Source: Strobilurus pachycystidiatus
Taxonomy: Eukaryota > Basidiomycota > Agaricomycetes > Agaricales > Physalacriaceae
NCBI GenBank assembly: GCA_019915135.1
Contig: JAHLMK010000002.1
Span: 1,612,001 to 1,676,000 of the forward strand
Length of the DNA: 64,000 nucleotides
Reading direction: 5' to 3'
In this document: positions 22,016 to 34,682 of the stretch, piece by piece
Numbering within the stretch: position 1 is the stretch's first letter
How the letters are laid out: every line of letters starts with the position of its first letter
Translations under genes and position numbers: made by a program
Notes under the pieces: generated by a model
Database searches by the model: none
What the model saw: only the letters and a program-made list of their open reading frames with translations
Told to the model about the DNA's origin: nothing

Positions 22016-22998
22016 GGTTGTATCCCGTAAGATTGTAGCAGAATTGGGAGAGAGGGAATAGGATCTTATTGGCAATAGAACGGCCCCGTAGAGAGGCGCT
22101 ATTACCAGCGACGAAGTGGGCGTGGGGCGGGGACAAATGGCCGCACTTCAGCGACGAGAGCGAGGACGACGGGAGCTGGAAAAGCCGAAACAGAGTGGGC
22201 TGAAGGGCTGAGAATGATGGGTGAAAGGTGACCGCCCACTTCGGCAATTGGCGATATACAGAAGCCGATTCCCACACTCTCGCCTTGTTGCCGACGTCGT
22301 AAGTTATCTGCTGGTTCACAGACAAGCACAATCGTTCTTGTCAGAAAATGACATTCTCAATCAGCGGACTAAAGACACGTCTGGGGTCCTGCATAGCAAT
22401 TTATCATTTTCCAGCGTGAACGTGCCTTATTCAGGCCAACCTTCTGCACGTTGTAACTCATGTGCATCTCGATACTCCTTTGCGACGCTCTAGCAGTGAC
22501 ACCGCCACCGCGGTACGGCAGTGCGCCTTATGACTAGATATCAGTGATATGCGACAGCTCCTCACACACAAGCCTGATTCAATCTCTTCTTCACGCTCTT
22601 ATCATGGCGATGATGTACAGATGTCTCCTCTTCAACTTCTTCAGTCACAGTGCTCGAGAGGTAGGAGAATGAATAACTCACCCGGCTTCCTACCTCTTCC
22701 TAATCTTATCTTCGCGTAGTTCTCGTCACGCAGAATTCAAACTTGCGGAAACCAGAATCAGACGCGCCAACTTACAATTGACAATTATGTGCCCCTATTC
22801 TCCGCCCTCACTCTCCGCTCTCCCTCTCCCTCTCTACACCAACAAAACAGGGTTTGCCATGCGAATTTGTTGTGCTCCTGAGTGTTGATATACATACGCA
22901 TTGTGGAAGTAGGGCTTTTCTCAAGGCGCTTTTTTGTGAGATTGGCATCCATTTCAGCACACGTATACTACAAAGCCGGTACATTACGGCGGGGTCGT
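22016..22998. other. Intergenic, no supported gene
   Basis: Contains the promoter of the disordered-protein gene and the 3' region of NDUFS7. Pyrimidine-rich ctctccct tracts lie near 22800-22840. No coding frame with splice support was found on either strand. Confidence 0.5.
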
Positions 22999-24058
<1,060 letters not shown>

Positions 24059-24773
24059 GTATGTGGAAGGAGCGGAAGAACAAGAAATTTAGGCCGTCTG
24101 ATTGGATGCCAAGTTTCCGATCGCCACGTGCGATCCGGACCGCGGTTTAAGTATGCTGTACTTACTTAACTGTAGTACAGTGTACTGTCTATACACTGAC
24201 AGTGTCAGTATGTAGAGCGTTGTCCAAAATCTATACTACGCACTCAAGGAAGCCAGCCCGTCATCCTCTTTCCATATGGTGAACATGCGATTGAACATAG
24301 CTGGTCCCTTGATGACAATATGTCGCGTATGTCATCTCAAATCCCCTTCATGCAGTTATCAGTCAGTAGTGACCTGGTAGTGACTCTGCGTTAGTCTCGT
24401 TTCAGACTTTGTACATAGTAGGAAGACAATCGTTCCTACTGTTACAAAACTCTGCGTAGCTAATAGAATTTTTCCTGATTGCGATCCTTAACAGGAGTGG
24501 CCTGTTCAGTAGAGCTAGAGATTGATAGACATGAAGAGAATGGTCTACCGACTTGTTGTCGCTGTTCCAGCCCTTTACTTGAAGACCCAATGCATTATAC
24601 AGACTAATTAACAAATCAAAGATACAGCTGCGAGAGTGCCAGGAATGCGGGGAGGTGATATACAATTGCGTTGGTTTGATTATGGTATAAGTATGTGATG
24701 GGGATGCGAGTAAGAGTGATGAAAAAGGGACGATGCAATGCAAACGATGAACGATACTCTGACGTTCTTCAAT
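24059..24773. other. Intergenic, no supported gene
   Basis: Promoter side of NDUFS7 and 3' side of the kinase gene. Near 24165-24215 is a run of overlapping tac/gta dyads (for example agtacagtgtactgt). No gene is supported. Confidence 0.5.
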
Positions 24774-26371
24774 TCAGCCACCGATGAGCTTTGACATGCC
24801 GTATCGTTGCCCGCGTCAGTGGATTGGGATCTAAACACCATCTCATGAGGTCATACGCATGTCTCGAAATCTTCGGCCGTTCCTCGAGAACGATTCGCCC
24901 TCTGATAGCGTCCTTCGCCGTAGGAAAGGGCGACATCCCATGTAGAAGATACGAGAGTAGGACACCCAGCGTCCATACCTCCGCCGGCGCGGCCTGGTAG
25001 GGCCTCTTCAGAAGGATCTCTGACGCTGCATAGGCGGTCGTCCCATAGAATAGGGTATAATACGGACGTGGCCTCGAGGGATCGACATAGATTGCACTCC
25101 CGAAATCGATGAGTTTGACCTAGTAGCTCATGAATAAACAGAAATGCAAATATATGCGTGCAACTCACATTGAAATCCTTGTCAACTGCGATGTTCTCAT
25201 CTTTGATGTCACGATGAGCTATACCCTGACTGTCGAGGTAGTGGACCGCATTCACGACCTGTGAAAAGACGTGACGGGCCTGCTCCTCCGCTAGTCTTTT
25301 GTGTGAGGATTGCTCAATGCATTCGAACAAGTCGTGAGACGGCCGTCGACTAAATTGCGGCGGTCTAACAACTGCTAACTGGTCGGAAGGTTCAGCTTTG
25401 CGTTTCTGAGGTAAATCCGCAAATGCTGGAAGAGGCTGGGAGTGTGTGGATGGAGATGGTATTGGCGGTGTTGCAGGTGTAGAGTCATCAAATGAGTCCG
25501 CAGATATGGAGGGAGTTAGGCAGGGTGGGGTTATGGGAGAGGATTCGCTGGTAGAGGGTCTTCGCTTGGTGCGTTTTCTGCGAATGGCCTTCGGCCAAGG
25601 TGAGCCATGCAACTCTTGAACCTAAGATGACATCAATTGAGAGCGAATGGCGCCTTCGGCGCGAAGACTTACGAGATAAAAGTAGAGCGAGTCATGGAAG
25701 AGGTCTACACCCTTCACTACGTTTTCGTGATCCATATAGTCGAGTAAGAACACCTCCGTCGGCAGTCTGCCAAAGCGCTCGTCCTCCACCCACGCGTAAT
25801 CGGGTACCTTCTCCTTGATGATGAACTTGACGGCAACTTCAAATCCCATCGCGCGGTTTTTCGCCGTCATGACGAAACCGTATCCGCCTGAGCCTAATTC
25901 ATCCTCAAGCTGATACGTGCACACAAACTGCGGATTCAATTGGTGCCCTTCGGGAAAGTGTTGAGAGTAAAGACACGCCTGGAATTCGTAGGGAGCGGGG
26001 TCAACGTCGGGGAGGAATGGAGAAGGTGGAGGCAGTTCGCAAGGGGATGAAATGGTGAGTGGAGACGCTGCTGAGAAGTCATCGACTGGCGAGTCGAAGA
26101 CGGTAGATGGAGGATTTGGGGAATGGGGTATCTGTATGCGGGGGTATGCCTTCAACGAAGCGTGCAGTAGCTTGTCCGACTCGAAACTGGGGATGCGAAT
26201 AGAATTTTCGCGTCGAATACCGTGATCATCAGGCTGAGTGGGCTCAAAGTCGAAGTGGTGCTCGGGTTCGTCGAGAAGGGGTGTCTGTATCGCGTCACTC
26301 TCTGCAGGCGACAGATATCCAGAACTGGGTAGCGGCGAGTAGGCGAGATCTGGGGAAGGTGTCGAGGTCAT
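24774..26371 (-). CDS. Serine/threonine protein kinase, PAS-kinase-like (PSK) catalytic domain
   Basis: Three exons. Residues 1-150 are Pro/Ser-rich and disordered. The catalytic domain then shows the glycine loop GSGGYGFV, the lysine in FEVAVKFI, HRDIKDENIAV (catalytic loop), DFGSA (metal binding), TTAYAASEILLKRPY and WTLGVLLSYLLHG. The sequence after the activation loop resembles PAS kinases, which link nutrient state to glycogen and protein synthesis, but no PAS domain is present. The hinge is interrupted by roughly 95 disordered residues between VQELHGSPW and DLFECIEQ. The first intron carries a gtaagt donor at the L-V junction of YFYLVQELHG; the second lies just before VKLIDFGSA. All catalytic residues are intact. 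The C-terminus is …HRWLN, stop at 24774. Confidence 0.85.
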
Positions 26372-27050
26372 GACAAAGAGATGCTGTGGTGAAAAGGCGG
26401 GAAAGAGGAATTCGGGTAACGAAGGTGATTATATAGGCCCTAGTCCAAGCTGAGCCGGTCAAAGCGATGGTCAATGAGCAAACATACAACGTTCACCGGA
26501 ATCGCTGGGACGCGCAACTGGGTTGAGCCGTCGCCACGCGGTCGAGGAAGGAAACAAGAAGGGACGCTGGTGGGAAAGGAAAGGAAGAAACGCGCTCGCC
26601 ACACATTGTGCACAAGAGAATCACGTGCACGATTCGCCGGAAGGAGATGTCCCAGTGCGCTTTTGTATCTTTTGTTCTGCACGCCGTCTCCATGCTTATT
26701 GTTCAAGAAGGCGGACGACTTATGTATGGAGAGCCTGAAGTAACAATCATCCTTTGTATGAATGAGTCGAAACTTAAAATTTGGGGGTCTTCCAAATACA
26801 GAAAGGCTAGTTTTGAGGCGCGGCGATGACCAAGGCAAGTTCTTTTTGAGTCGGATGCACCAAGATATCTCAGTACAGGAGATATGCGGCTCCAGCATGT
26901 TAAGCACGTTGCCGACGCATCGATGAACATGCTACTTCAAACAGTACGTCCCTAACCACGTTTGCTCTATGATCCTTAACATGCGAAACAAACAAGTCCA
27001 ATAGAAAGATTGAAGGAAAATATAACGAAGCGTGAGGGATTACAATCCCC
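26372..27050. other. Intergenic, no supported gene
   Basis: Several overlapping small frames exist here on both strands, but none has family resemblance or splice support. It contains the kinase 5' region and the ArfGAP 3' region. Confidence 0.45.
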
Positions 27051-28314
27051 TCACTTGAATCCGCCCCAGATATCTCCGAATACATCGTCTTTGGCGTTCT
27101 GCTGAGCCGTATTGCTGCCACCGCTAGCAAAAGATCCGAAAGGATCAGTGGTATTTGAGGACCCCCACACGTCAGCCGAGTTCGCGAAGAGGTTTGGTTG
27201 TGGGGCCATGGTTGGGATCTGTGGAGGAGCTGCTGCAGGAGCGCCCCACAAGTTGTTGGCGGGGGGAGCGGTAGCGGGAGTCCAACCGGAGGATGCACCC
27301 CACATGCCAGCTCCAGATGAGCCGAGCATACTAGTTTGCTGCTGCGGCTGCTGCCATTGCTGTTGCGGAGGTGGCGCTTGCTGTGTCTGCCCCCATGGCG
27401 AGGCACCAAAAGCCGGTGCTGTTGGTTGGGAGGGTGCAGCTGAAAACAACGAGAGAATGTCTTGCTTCACGTCTTTCTTCTGCTCCTGAGATGGTGGCGG
27501 TGAGGATGACTGGGTGGGAGCGTGGAAGTCGAGGGAAAATAGATCATCCGATGGCTTCGGAGGGACAGGTGTGGGCTGCTGCGCCGGAGCAGAAGGTTGT
27601 CGGGTGGTGGGACTTTGGAAGCTGGAAGACGTGGACAGTAAGGCGTGTCGTGGCTGTGGCTGTGCGGAAACTGGCTTGCGAGTCGCTGTATTTGTCGCGT
27701 GAGGTGCCGGGGGAGGTGAAACTGATTGGGATACAGGTGCAGAGACCTGTGCAGATGAGTCGCCTTGAAGCACAGATGGATCGCTTGGCGGTGGCCCTTC
27801 CATTGCCCATCGTTTAGATTCATATTTTGATCGAATGAACGACTCCATTTTGCTGTAACGAAAGTTAGTATAAACGTCTTGAGATGAAAGGGAGGAGCTT
27901 ACTGATCTGGTGGTATGTGGCCCTTCTTCAAATGAGCTTCCCAGTACAGGTTGGCCCGCTCATTTCCCCATTTTTGAATGCTGTCCATTTGCTCGGGAGT
28001 CCAAACGTCAAGATCAACACTCTTGACGCGGCTGATATGGGTGCCCATACCACGATGAATTCCGGAGCATCGTATACAGAGAAAAACGCCACTGGAACCG
28101 GTCAGATGGGAAGTATGAGGGAGGGACATGCATACATGTTCCATGACGCCCAACGAGGATCTGAAGGTCATCGATGAACAACGGTACCCAGCACCACAGA
28201 AGACTGACCGTTTCGCTTGCAATCGGCGCAGACCTTGTTCTCGGGACGCTTGACTAGCTCTCTCAGCGTACGGGTGAACCTCTCCGTCGTTGCCTTATCT
28301 TGACGGCCAGACAT
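27051..28314 (-). CDS. ArfGAP, Age2/SMAP type
   Basis: GTPase-activating protein for Arf, acting in Golgi and endosome vesicle traffic. The N-terminus [27 protein letters not shown] leads into the zinc finger: CADC…CIRC with the invariant catalytic arginine in [11 protein letters not shown]. Correct splicing needs a 25-nt microexon (28136-28160), which restores the conserved PRWASWNIGVF between the two cysteine pairs. The domain continues [33 protein letters not shown]. The last exon (27848-27051) is disordered, rich in Pro, Gln and Ser, with [10 protein letters not shown] and repeated WG/FG-like short motifs ([20 protein letters not shown]), which may bind coat or adaptor proteins. The gene is divergent from the BTB/CAP-Gly gene with 409 bp between start codons. 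Confidence 0.9.
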
Positions 28315-28723
28315 GGTTGACAGCTGTAGAGGCCAATATGACGGGGCTCAGTGCTTTGCAATTCTCGCGACGAGTGGGTAGGATCGCGAGACGAAAGAAG
28401 CACAGCACTGAAGCAGCAAGGTGGTGGTAAGATGTCAAGTGGGTAAGCTACATACTCGAGTCCGAGTCGTCCAAAACGTACGTAAGCAATAACATACAAC
28501 TATGTACCCGTTGGCTCAGATTGCGGAGGGATTCATAAATTATTCCGCATGCAGCGAGCTACAGGAGAATGCGACCAGGAATATAGAACAAAGTTCGACG
28601 CAATGGTCAGAGGTAGACGAGGACGCGAAGGAAGTGACCCTAACCCTACCGCGCAGCCTCGTGGTTGAATTTGTTGACTTGCCTTTTGTTCTCTTTCATC
28701 TCTAATCCACATATACCCCCGGG
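28315..28723. promoter_or_regulatory. Divergent promoter region with double telobox
   Basis: A 409-bp region serves both the ArfGAP (minus) and BTB/CAP-Gly (plus) genes. ACCCTAACCCTA, two telomere-type units, lies at 28637-28648, 75 bp before the plus-strand ATG. No other gene is seen. Confidence 0.5.
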
Positions 28724-31700
28724 ATGGCGCTGGTGGTCTCGCCTCCAGGTCTGCAGGAAGCCGCCAATAATTCAACGTCGACCTGGCAAGTCGATCTCGA
28801 GTCTCTCTTCCACCACGCCAAAGATCGTTTCCCCGATGTCGTTTGGGAGGTCGGTGTCGATGGCGACAATGTTGAGGACGTCTGGGGACACAAAGGCATG
28901 ATTCTGTCGTTGCACAGCTGCGTAGTCTAACTGTCGCCTTGACCAGCCGTCGTCTACGCCCGAGCGCCTCCCAGCTTCCAAAGTCGCTACTTCAGCTTTC
29001 GACCAAATCCCGTTCCTTCGCCTCTGGGCTACCCTTCTTCCCCTACAGGCACCATTCCAACGACTTCAGCCCTTTCTCTTTCTCTGGGACTCGATGTCCC
29101 TCATCTTAATGATCCCGACTCCCGCGCATCGTCGCCCATGCGCATATCTTCCCCCGCACCCTCATCCATGGCAGGAAACCCCCTCCGACTCCATGTTGCC
29201 ATCAACCCCGCTCTTTTCGCTAATGAACTAGAATACCTGTATACCGGCCAGGGCTTCGGCGAGGCCTTTGAGTTTCTTTTCGACTCTTCCGAGTCACACC
29301 AGGAAGGAGATGCCGAGGAACTTCGCATCGACAAGCTCAGGAAGGACCTCGTTTACATGTGGAGATCGCGTCTTTACTCCGACGTGCGCATCGAGCTCTC
29401 TGGCACCTTTTCCTCCTCGAATCCCGAGCACTCTACCGCCATATTCTCCTCCCATCGCTTCATCCTCGTCTCCCGATGCTCATACTTCCACACTGCCCTT
29501 ATCGCGTGGCCAAACGCAAAAGTGCATCCTCCCAATGAACCTCTCACTCTCACACTACCTTCACCGCCTTTCACCCCCGCGTCACTCCACTTTACCCTTG
29601 GTTTTATATACACGGGCACCCTCGTCTTTTCACATCGCTCATATGATCTGGACACCGCATTTCACATCATGCGCTCGGCTACATATCTATCCTTGCAGAC
29701 CCTCTATGACGAGATACAAGCGCGGATTGTCCAGGAGATGATGCACGGGCTCTTCCATGCATTCCTCGAGTTCTCTGAGTATGAACGGCTTACTGGAGGC
29801 AAATGGGGGACAGGCGGATGCCGGTGCCGTCAGTGTGCCCGGCGTGCACCCAGAGTTCTCGAGTTCGCCCTCGCCGATGATGTCAAAAACGCACATCTTG
29901 ACCGAGGTGCGCGTAGAGCGCTCGTGGGTCTATACGGGGAAGGCTGGTGCACTCACGAATTCAGTCAGCTGCCGCAGAAGCTGAAGGATAACCTCTTGAA
30001 AGGCGTTGGCAAACGAACCACTCCCATGAACGTGTTCGCTCTGCTATATGCCACGGAGCATGCCCTGAACAAGCTTACCAATGTCATTGATGCGTGGGCT
30101 GACTCCGTGCGAGAGTACATCATTGCAGGGCGCAAGACGATCGACTCTGTATTCGCCGGGAACTCGGAGGCTTGTTTCACCCAACAAGATTGGCTGGAGC
30201 TCATGGAATCGGACGGCGTTCGTTTCGAAGACGGCGAGCGCGTCGAATGGGCCATGGCGTCGGTTAAGCGCGGTCTCGATGATAAAAATGCGGGTCTTGT
30301 TTATCAGGCCCTCGTGTCCATCATCCTACTCCGTCCACATGCGGCCGACTCCAATCAGCCCATGCTTTCGCAGACTTCCCATGTCCGCATACAGGTTGAG
30401 CAGGCTCGCTTAGACGTTCTAACATGGTTGAAGAAACGCTGGTTGGGCGTGCGGCAGGAGGGCGGTTTCGATGAACTCGAAGGATGGGCCGTCAAGGAGA
30501 TCAGTGACAGTAAGTTTGTCTCAAACTTAAATGCTTCATGACATTAATAGTATCTTTTAGACATTGAGGTACCTCTAGAGGATCTTCTGAAACCTGCGAC
30601 CAACAAGACAGCCCGTGCTGCGCCGTCAACGAAGGACACTGATTCCATCAGTGACATGCAGTCCATGCGTGTTAGTGTCTTGAGCCGGAATCTGCCTCGT
30701 GTAGTCTCGCCGTCCAATGCGTCCATGCGGAGTGTTCGCACAACTGCCTCGAAGATAACAGTATCTTCGGTTGCGACTTCTTCTCCACGGAGAAAACCCA
30801 TCGATCCTCGTCCGGACTCCAAACTCACGCCCTCTGGCAGTACTATTGGCAGGAAAACCCCGACGCCGAGTATCAATGAGCCCGTTGAAGAAGAGCCTGT
30901 CGAAGAACCAGCCACGGAAGAGCGAACGACACCGAGGCAGCCTCTTCCTAAGAAGATCGTCGGACCATCTCGTCCCACGTCTGCGGCCAGCAGTATCATT
31001 TCCTCTAGGAGAAGTCTTGTCAGCACGAGGAACGGCGCCCTCAGCCCCAGTGCGAGGAACAGCGTTGCCAGCACGAGAAGCAGTGTCGCCAGCACGAGAA
31101 GTGTCTCAACGGCGAGTACACGACCGAAGTCCACCGTCAGCGTTGCATCGACCTCGACCGTGCGCAGGACCCTCAAGCCACCAGTGCCTAGCGCAACTGG
31201 CAGCCCGAGACCAACTTCTCGCGTGTCGACAACGAGCGATGCGAGTACCTCAGTCTACAAGACGGCAACCACGCGGAGCAGGAAGAGTTCAACGGCGAGC
31301 AACATTTCGACCACCAGTGTCAAGACTACTGCTAGCACGCGGACGACTGGGACGACGACCAGCAAAACCACTCCGGTGAAGAAGCCTGCATCCATAGCAC
31401 CTAGCGTGCGAAGCACGATCTCCACGCGCAGCTCAACTCGCAGTGTTAGCTCTCCTGGGAAGAAACCGGTAGTCAAAGCGAGCACATCCACTCTCAACGA
31501 GAAGAAGATACCCGTTCCTGTGCCACCCCTTCCTAAATCCACGCGAATGCAGGAGTTGGCAGAGCACAAGAAGACGGAGAGTGTTGCATCCACGAGCAGT
31601 GCTGCGACGCTGAAGCGCAAGGGCTCCACGGACACGATCACGACTTCCATATCCAAACCCCCGTCGACTTCCAACTCGAAAGTCTATGACGATACCCTTC

Positions 31701-32146
31701 CGACACCACCAGAGGCTCGCGGTGCGACTCTCGAGATCGGCATTCCATGCATCATCTCATCGCGGCGGAAACGCTTCAAGGCGTATGCTCGATACATTGG
31801 TGAAGTAGAGGGTGAACTGGGTCCATGGGTTGGCGTCGAGGTGCCGGGTACATACACCCACAATGACGTCGGAGATTGGAACGATGGGACCTGGGGCGGT
31901 GTGCGGTACTTTGACATCCGTGGCGCAGCCGAAGCTTGGGACGACTATGGAGGTGGTAAGAGTTGGGTAATGAAAGGCACAAAGAGGAGTGGAGAAGGAC
32001 TTGCCGGTGGCGGGAGGAAGAGGATGCGCGTAAGAAGCGCCAGCCCAAGCGGAAGCGAGAGTGAGGTTGGTATGGAGAGTCGCGGGCTTTTCGTTCGTCC
32101 TCAACAAGTGCTATACGTTGTCGACGCAATCGATGTGGATCTATAG
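28724..32146 (+). CDS. BTB/POZ-domain protein with C-terminal CAP-Gly domain
   Basis: Exons 28724-28895, 28947-30509 and 30561-32146 give 1,106 residues. The first intron is GC-AG (donor ag|gcatga), required to restore GHKAVVYARAPPSFQSRYF. Residues about 20-330 hold two BTB-like regions: DVVWEVGVDGDNVEDVWGHKAVVYARAP, then SDVRIELSG…SHRFILVSRCSYFHTAL…LHFTLGFIYTGTL. A cysteine cluster, CRCRQCARR, follows. Residues about 560-930 are a Ser/Thr/Arg/Lys-rich disordered segment with many SVASTRS-like repeats, the composition of microtubule-binding linkers. Residues about 960-1105 form a CAP-Gly domain (GRYIGEVEG-type AYARYIGEVEG, GPWVGVEV, GTWGGVRYFD, RGLFVRPQQVLYV). CAP-Gly domains bind tubulin and EB1 tails; BTB domains dimerise or recruit Cullin-3. 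A microtubule-linked adaptor is inferred. Confidence 0.85.
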
Positions 32147-32478
32147 GAACGGATTTTTCTTCACTCGGTCAAGATGGATGTTTATAATATCGTTAACAGT
32201 CAATCCTTAAATGCTTTTCACTTTACTACAGTAATTCTCATGTACCTACGTAGCGGACGTATATATATATATATCACTATGTGGCCAACATCACCACGCC
32301 GAGAAAGCAGGTCAAAGCTTGCCAGTCCTCGATGCCCGAATAATGAAGCAAGCGCTTAGGCTTAAGGCCTCAGGCCACAGGTCCTGATGATATTGCTTAC
32401 TGCCTATGGGCAATCTATGATACAACTCAAGTAAGATGTCCTAATTAGAGCTTCATCCGCTGTACAGAATTATAATCT
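32147..32478. other. Convergent intergenic region with TA microsatellite
   Basis: Lies between the convergent BTB/CAP-Gly and PP2C genes. A (TA)7-type tract is at 32260-32274. No gene is supported. Confidence 0.6.
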
Positions 32479-33790
32479 TCACGCAGTCTTCGGCGCAGTG
32501 TTCTTGAAAATCACAACACAAACTGTGACATTGTCCGTCGTCTGAACGGGCGATGAGACACAGGTCGGAATAGAGTGAATGGAACATACGTGATGCGACA
32601 GTGCATACTTCAAAAGCTTTTGGCTGGCCGTTTGTGCATCGCTGATCTCCTTGACGAGATCGACAGCAGCCTGATCAGAAGCAACGTCCCACAGCTAAAG
32701 CACGATGAGCAGACGGTACAAAATGCAAGGCGAGAAGCATACCCCATCACAAGCCAGGATCAAGAACTCGTCGTCGTCACATAGTTCGGTTTCGGTTGTG
32801 TAGGGAGCACCAACGACGAATTCCTTCATCGAGGAATCACCAAGACTTCTCGTGACAGCAAGGACGCCGTTTACACGACCGCTCATAACGAAGCCCCCGG
32901 CGTCCGTGATGCGTTTCGCTTCCTGCTTGTCCGTACCTTTGTGATCGTAAGTCAAGCGAATAGCCTTTCCTCCCCGACAAAGGACGCCCCTCGCGTCGCC
33001 TACATTGGCAGTGTAGAGAACGCGCCGGGCGTTACTGGGTGGCACCTGGATCTGAGCCGCAATCGTATCCATCGACGCTTTTGGCGATATGGTAGGTGAA
33101 GACTTGGGCGATAATGATGATCCGCTGCTGAGATTCTTGAAAGCGTTCTTCAGACGCGAAGTCGTCTTTGATTTCTTCCTGCGCTTGGGGCTACCGTCAA
33201 CGTCTACGCCACTCTCTGCGCCGCTGCTCTCATCCTCCCCGTCGCCAAGCGAAACCGGAGACTCGACAGGCGTCGTCGGTTTTGACGATGGAGCCTGGCG
33301 GAATGACTGCTTGCCATCTGTATCCTCCAGACGGAGAAAGGCCGTGACCGCAGTACATCCCGAATGAATCTTGCCGTCTGACTCTTCGCACATACGTGAG
33401 AGATTGGCGTCTACATCGTGGAATGCCTGATTGAGGACGTCCGGGATGGGACTTTCGGATGACTTCTGGAGGCAGCTAAGCAGTGACTATAAGAAGATGT
33501 CAACCGGAAAGGATGCGGGGTGGCGGAGGCGAGCTGACCTCGTGAAAGTGTTGGCCGCAGAATTCAGCGGCATGCTTCCCTGCGTGTCCGTCGAACACCG
33601 CGAAGAATCCCTGGCCGCGAATGTTGTCGAAATCGGTAACGAACGAATGCGCGTCTTCCATGGTGCGCCGACTGCCCTTGTCTTCGGACACGCCGACCTG
33701 ATAAGACGTGTTCTTGGTTGCATGGCGATTCAAGACCTGGAGAGCAACGTTAGATGGAGACTGTTCGACGAGACGGTGGGTGGCGTACAC
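32479..33790 (-). CDS. Protein phosphatase 2C (PPM family, PTC1-like)
   Basis: Metal-dependent Ser/Thr phosphatase, usually a negative regulator of MAP-kinase signalling. Motifs in order are YQVGVSEDKGSRRTMEDAHSF (metal-binding acids), GFFAVFDGHAG, SGCTAVTAFL, NVGDARGVLCRGGKA, LTYDHKG, FVMSGRVNGVLAVTRSLGD and EFLILACDG, then after introns LWDVASDQAAVDLV and DNVTVCVVIF. All metal ligands are present. An insert of about 80 residues, Ser- and Lys-rich (PKRRKKSKTTSRLK), sits between the SGCTAV and NVGDAR strands. The first ATG in frame is at 33790; a further upstream exon is possible, since a decayed paralogue nearby has an 11-codon first exon. Introns are 40-60 nt, the first with a gtcagc donor. 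Confidence 0.9.
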
Positions 33791-34682
33791 CGTGCGTGTC
33801 GAGCTCAGTGGTTGTTATTGATTTCGAACGAGCATTGGGAGACTCGGTAAACCGCATAATGAGGTGGTGGTTAGAGCGTAAGATGTAATGTTTGTGTCAG
33901 CAGCGTGACCGCACAATGATGACTGAATGCGCGCCGGTCCAGGCTAAATACACAGATCTTCCCAGATCTCCAAATCCTCTTCCACTGTGCATGTCCGTCT
34001 CCACCTGCAATGAACCTCGCTGAAACGTTGATCCAGATCCCAGTTGCCAGACGTTATAGACAACTAAGTCCTCCTATCTCCATCATCTGGCTACACCCGC
34101 AGCGTTCTCCGTCACACCCGGACTGCTACTTGACGATATTATAGAATATTACACTTCGTGTCCTTGATTCATCATCTATGGTTACAGAGTATCCGAAGAG
34201 TCAGAACGATGGATACAGGATGTCGACTATCACTGCACGAAGTAAATTCGACAGCCCCACCGGTGTGAAGTGGTATGAGCGCGTTTCAGCCCTACCTTAA
34301 AGTTATTGAACCTATTTTGAAGCATAGGGAGTCACACGCACATCGCGTGGATTCATGAATCACAGACAGGCTTACACTCTTACTTATTAGCATTGCGAAA
34401 CGAAACATGTTGGCGGCCAGAGTCGCAGCTAGCCGCATTGACGTCGCGACTCGCGACTACGGTGATAGGTCGTGTCAAGCCAGACTAATGTATACAGGGT
34501 AACCTAGTAGAGGACCCATACGCATCGTCTCGTCACTGCCGATAGTCGTCGCGAGCAGATTGTCAGTTGTATGAGGGAGTCACTGGCTACCAGAGACTAT
34601 AGTACATTCAAACGCGTTGATTTCGATGAGACGATAGCAAACTGGCATGGACTAACCATGGTCTATCCCGCGTACTGCGTTT
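33791..34682. other. Intergenic, no supported gene
   Basis: Upstream of the PP2C gene. Short frames are frequently closed on both strands. No repeat or RNA gene was recognised. Confidence 0.5.

Noticed and set aside
27112..27489. Cys/Gly-rich plus-strand frame of 125 codons
   Set aside because: It is antisense to the Gln/Pro/Trp-rich tail of the ArfGAP, whose composition produces the cysteines and glycines on the other strand.
31255..31674. 139-codon minus-strand frame rich in Leu and Val
   Set aside because: It is the antisense of the Ser/Thr/Arg-rich linker of the BTB/CAP-Gly protein; hydrophobic antisense frames are expected from such composition.
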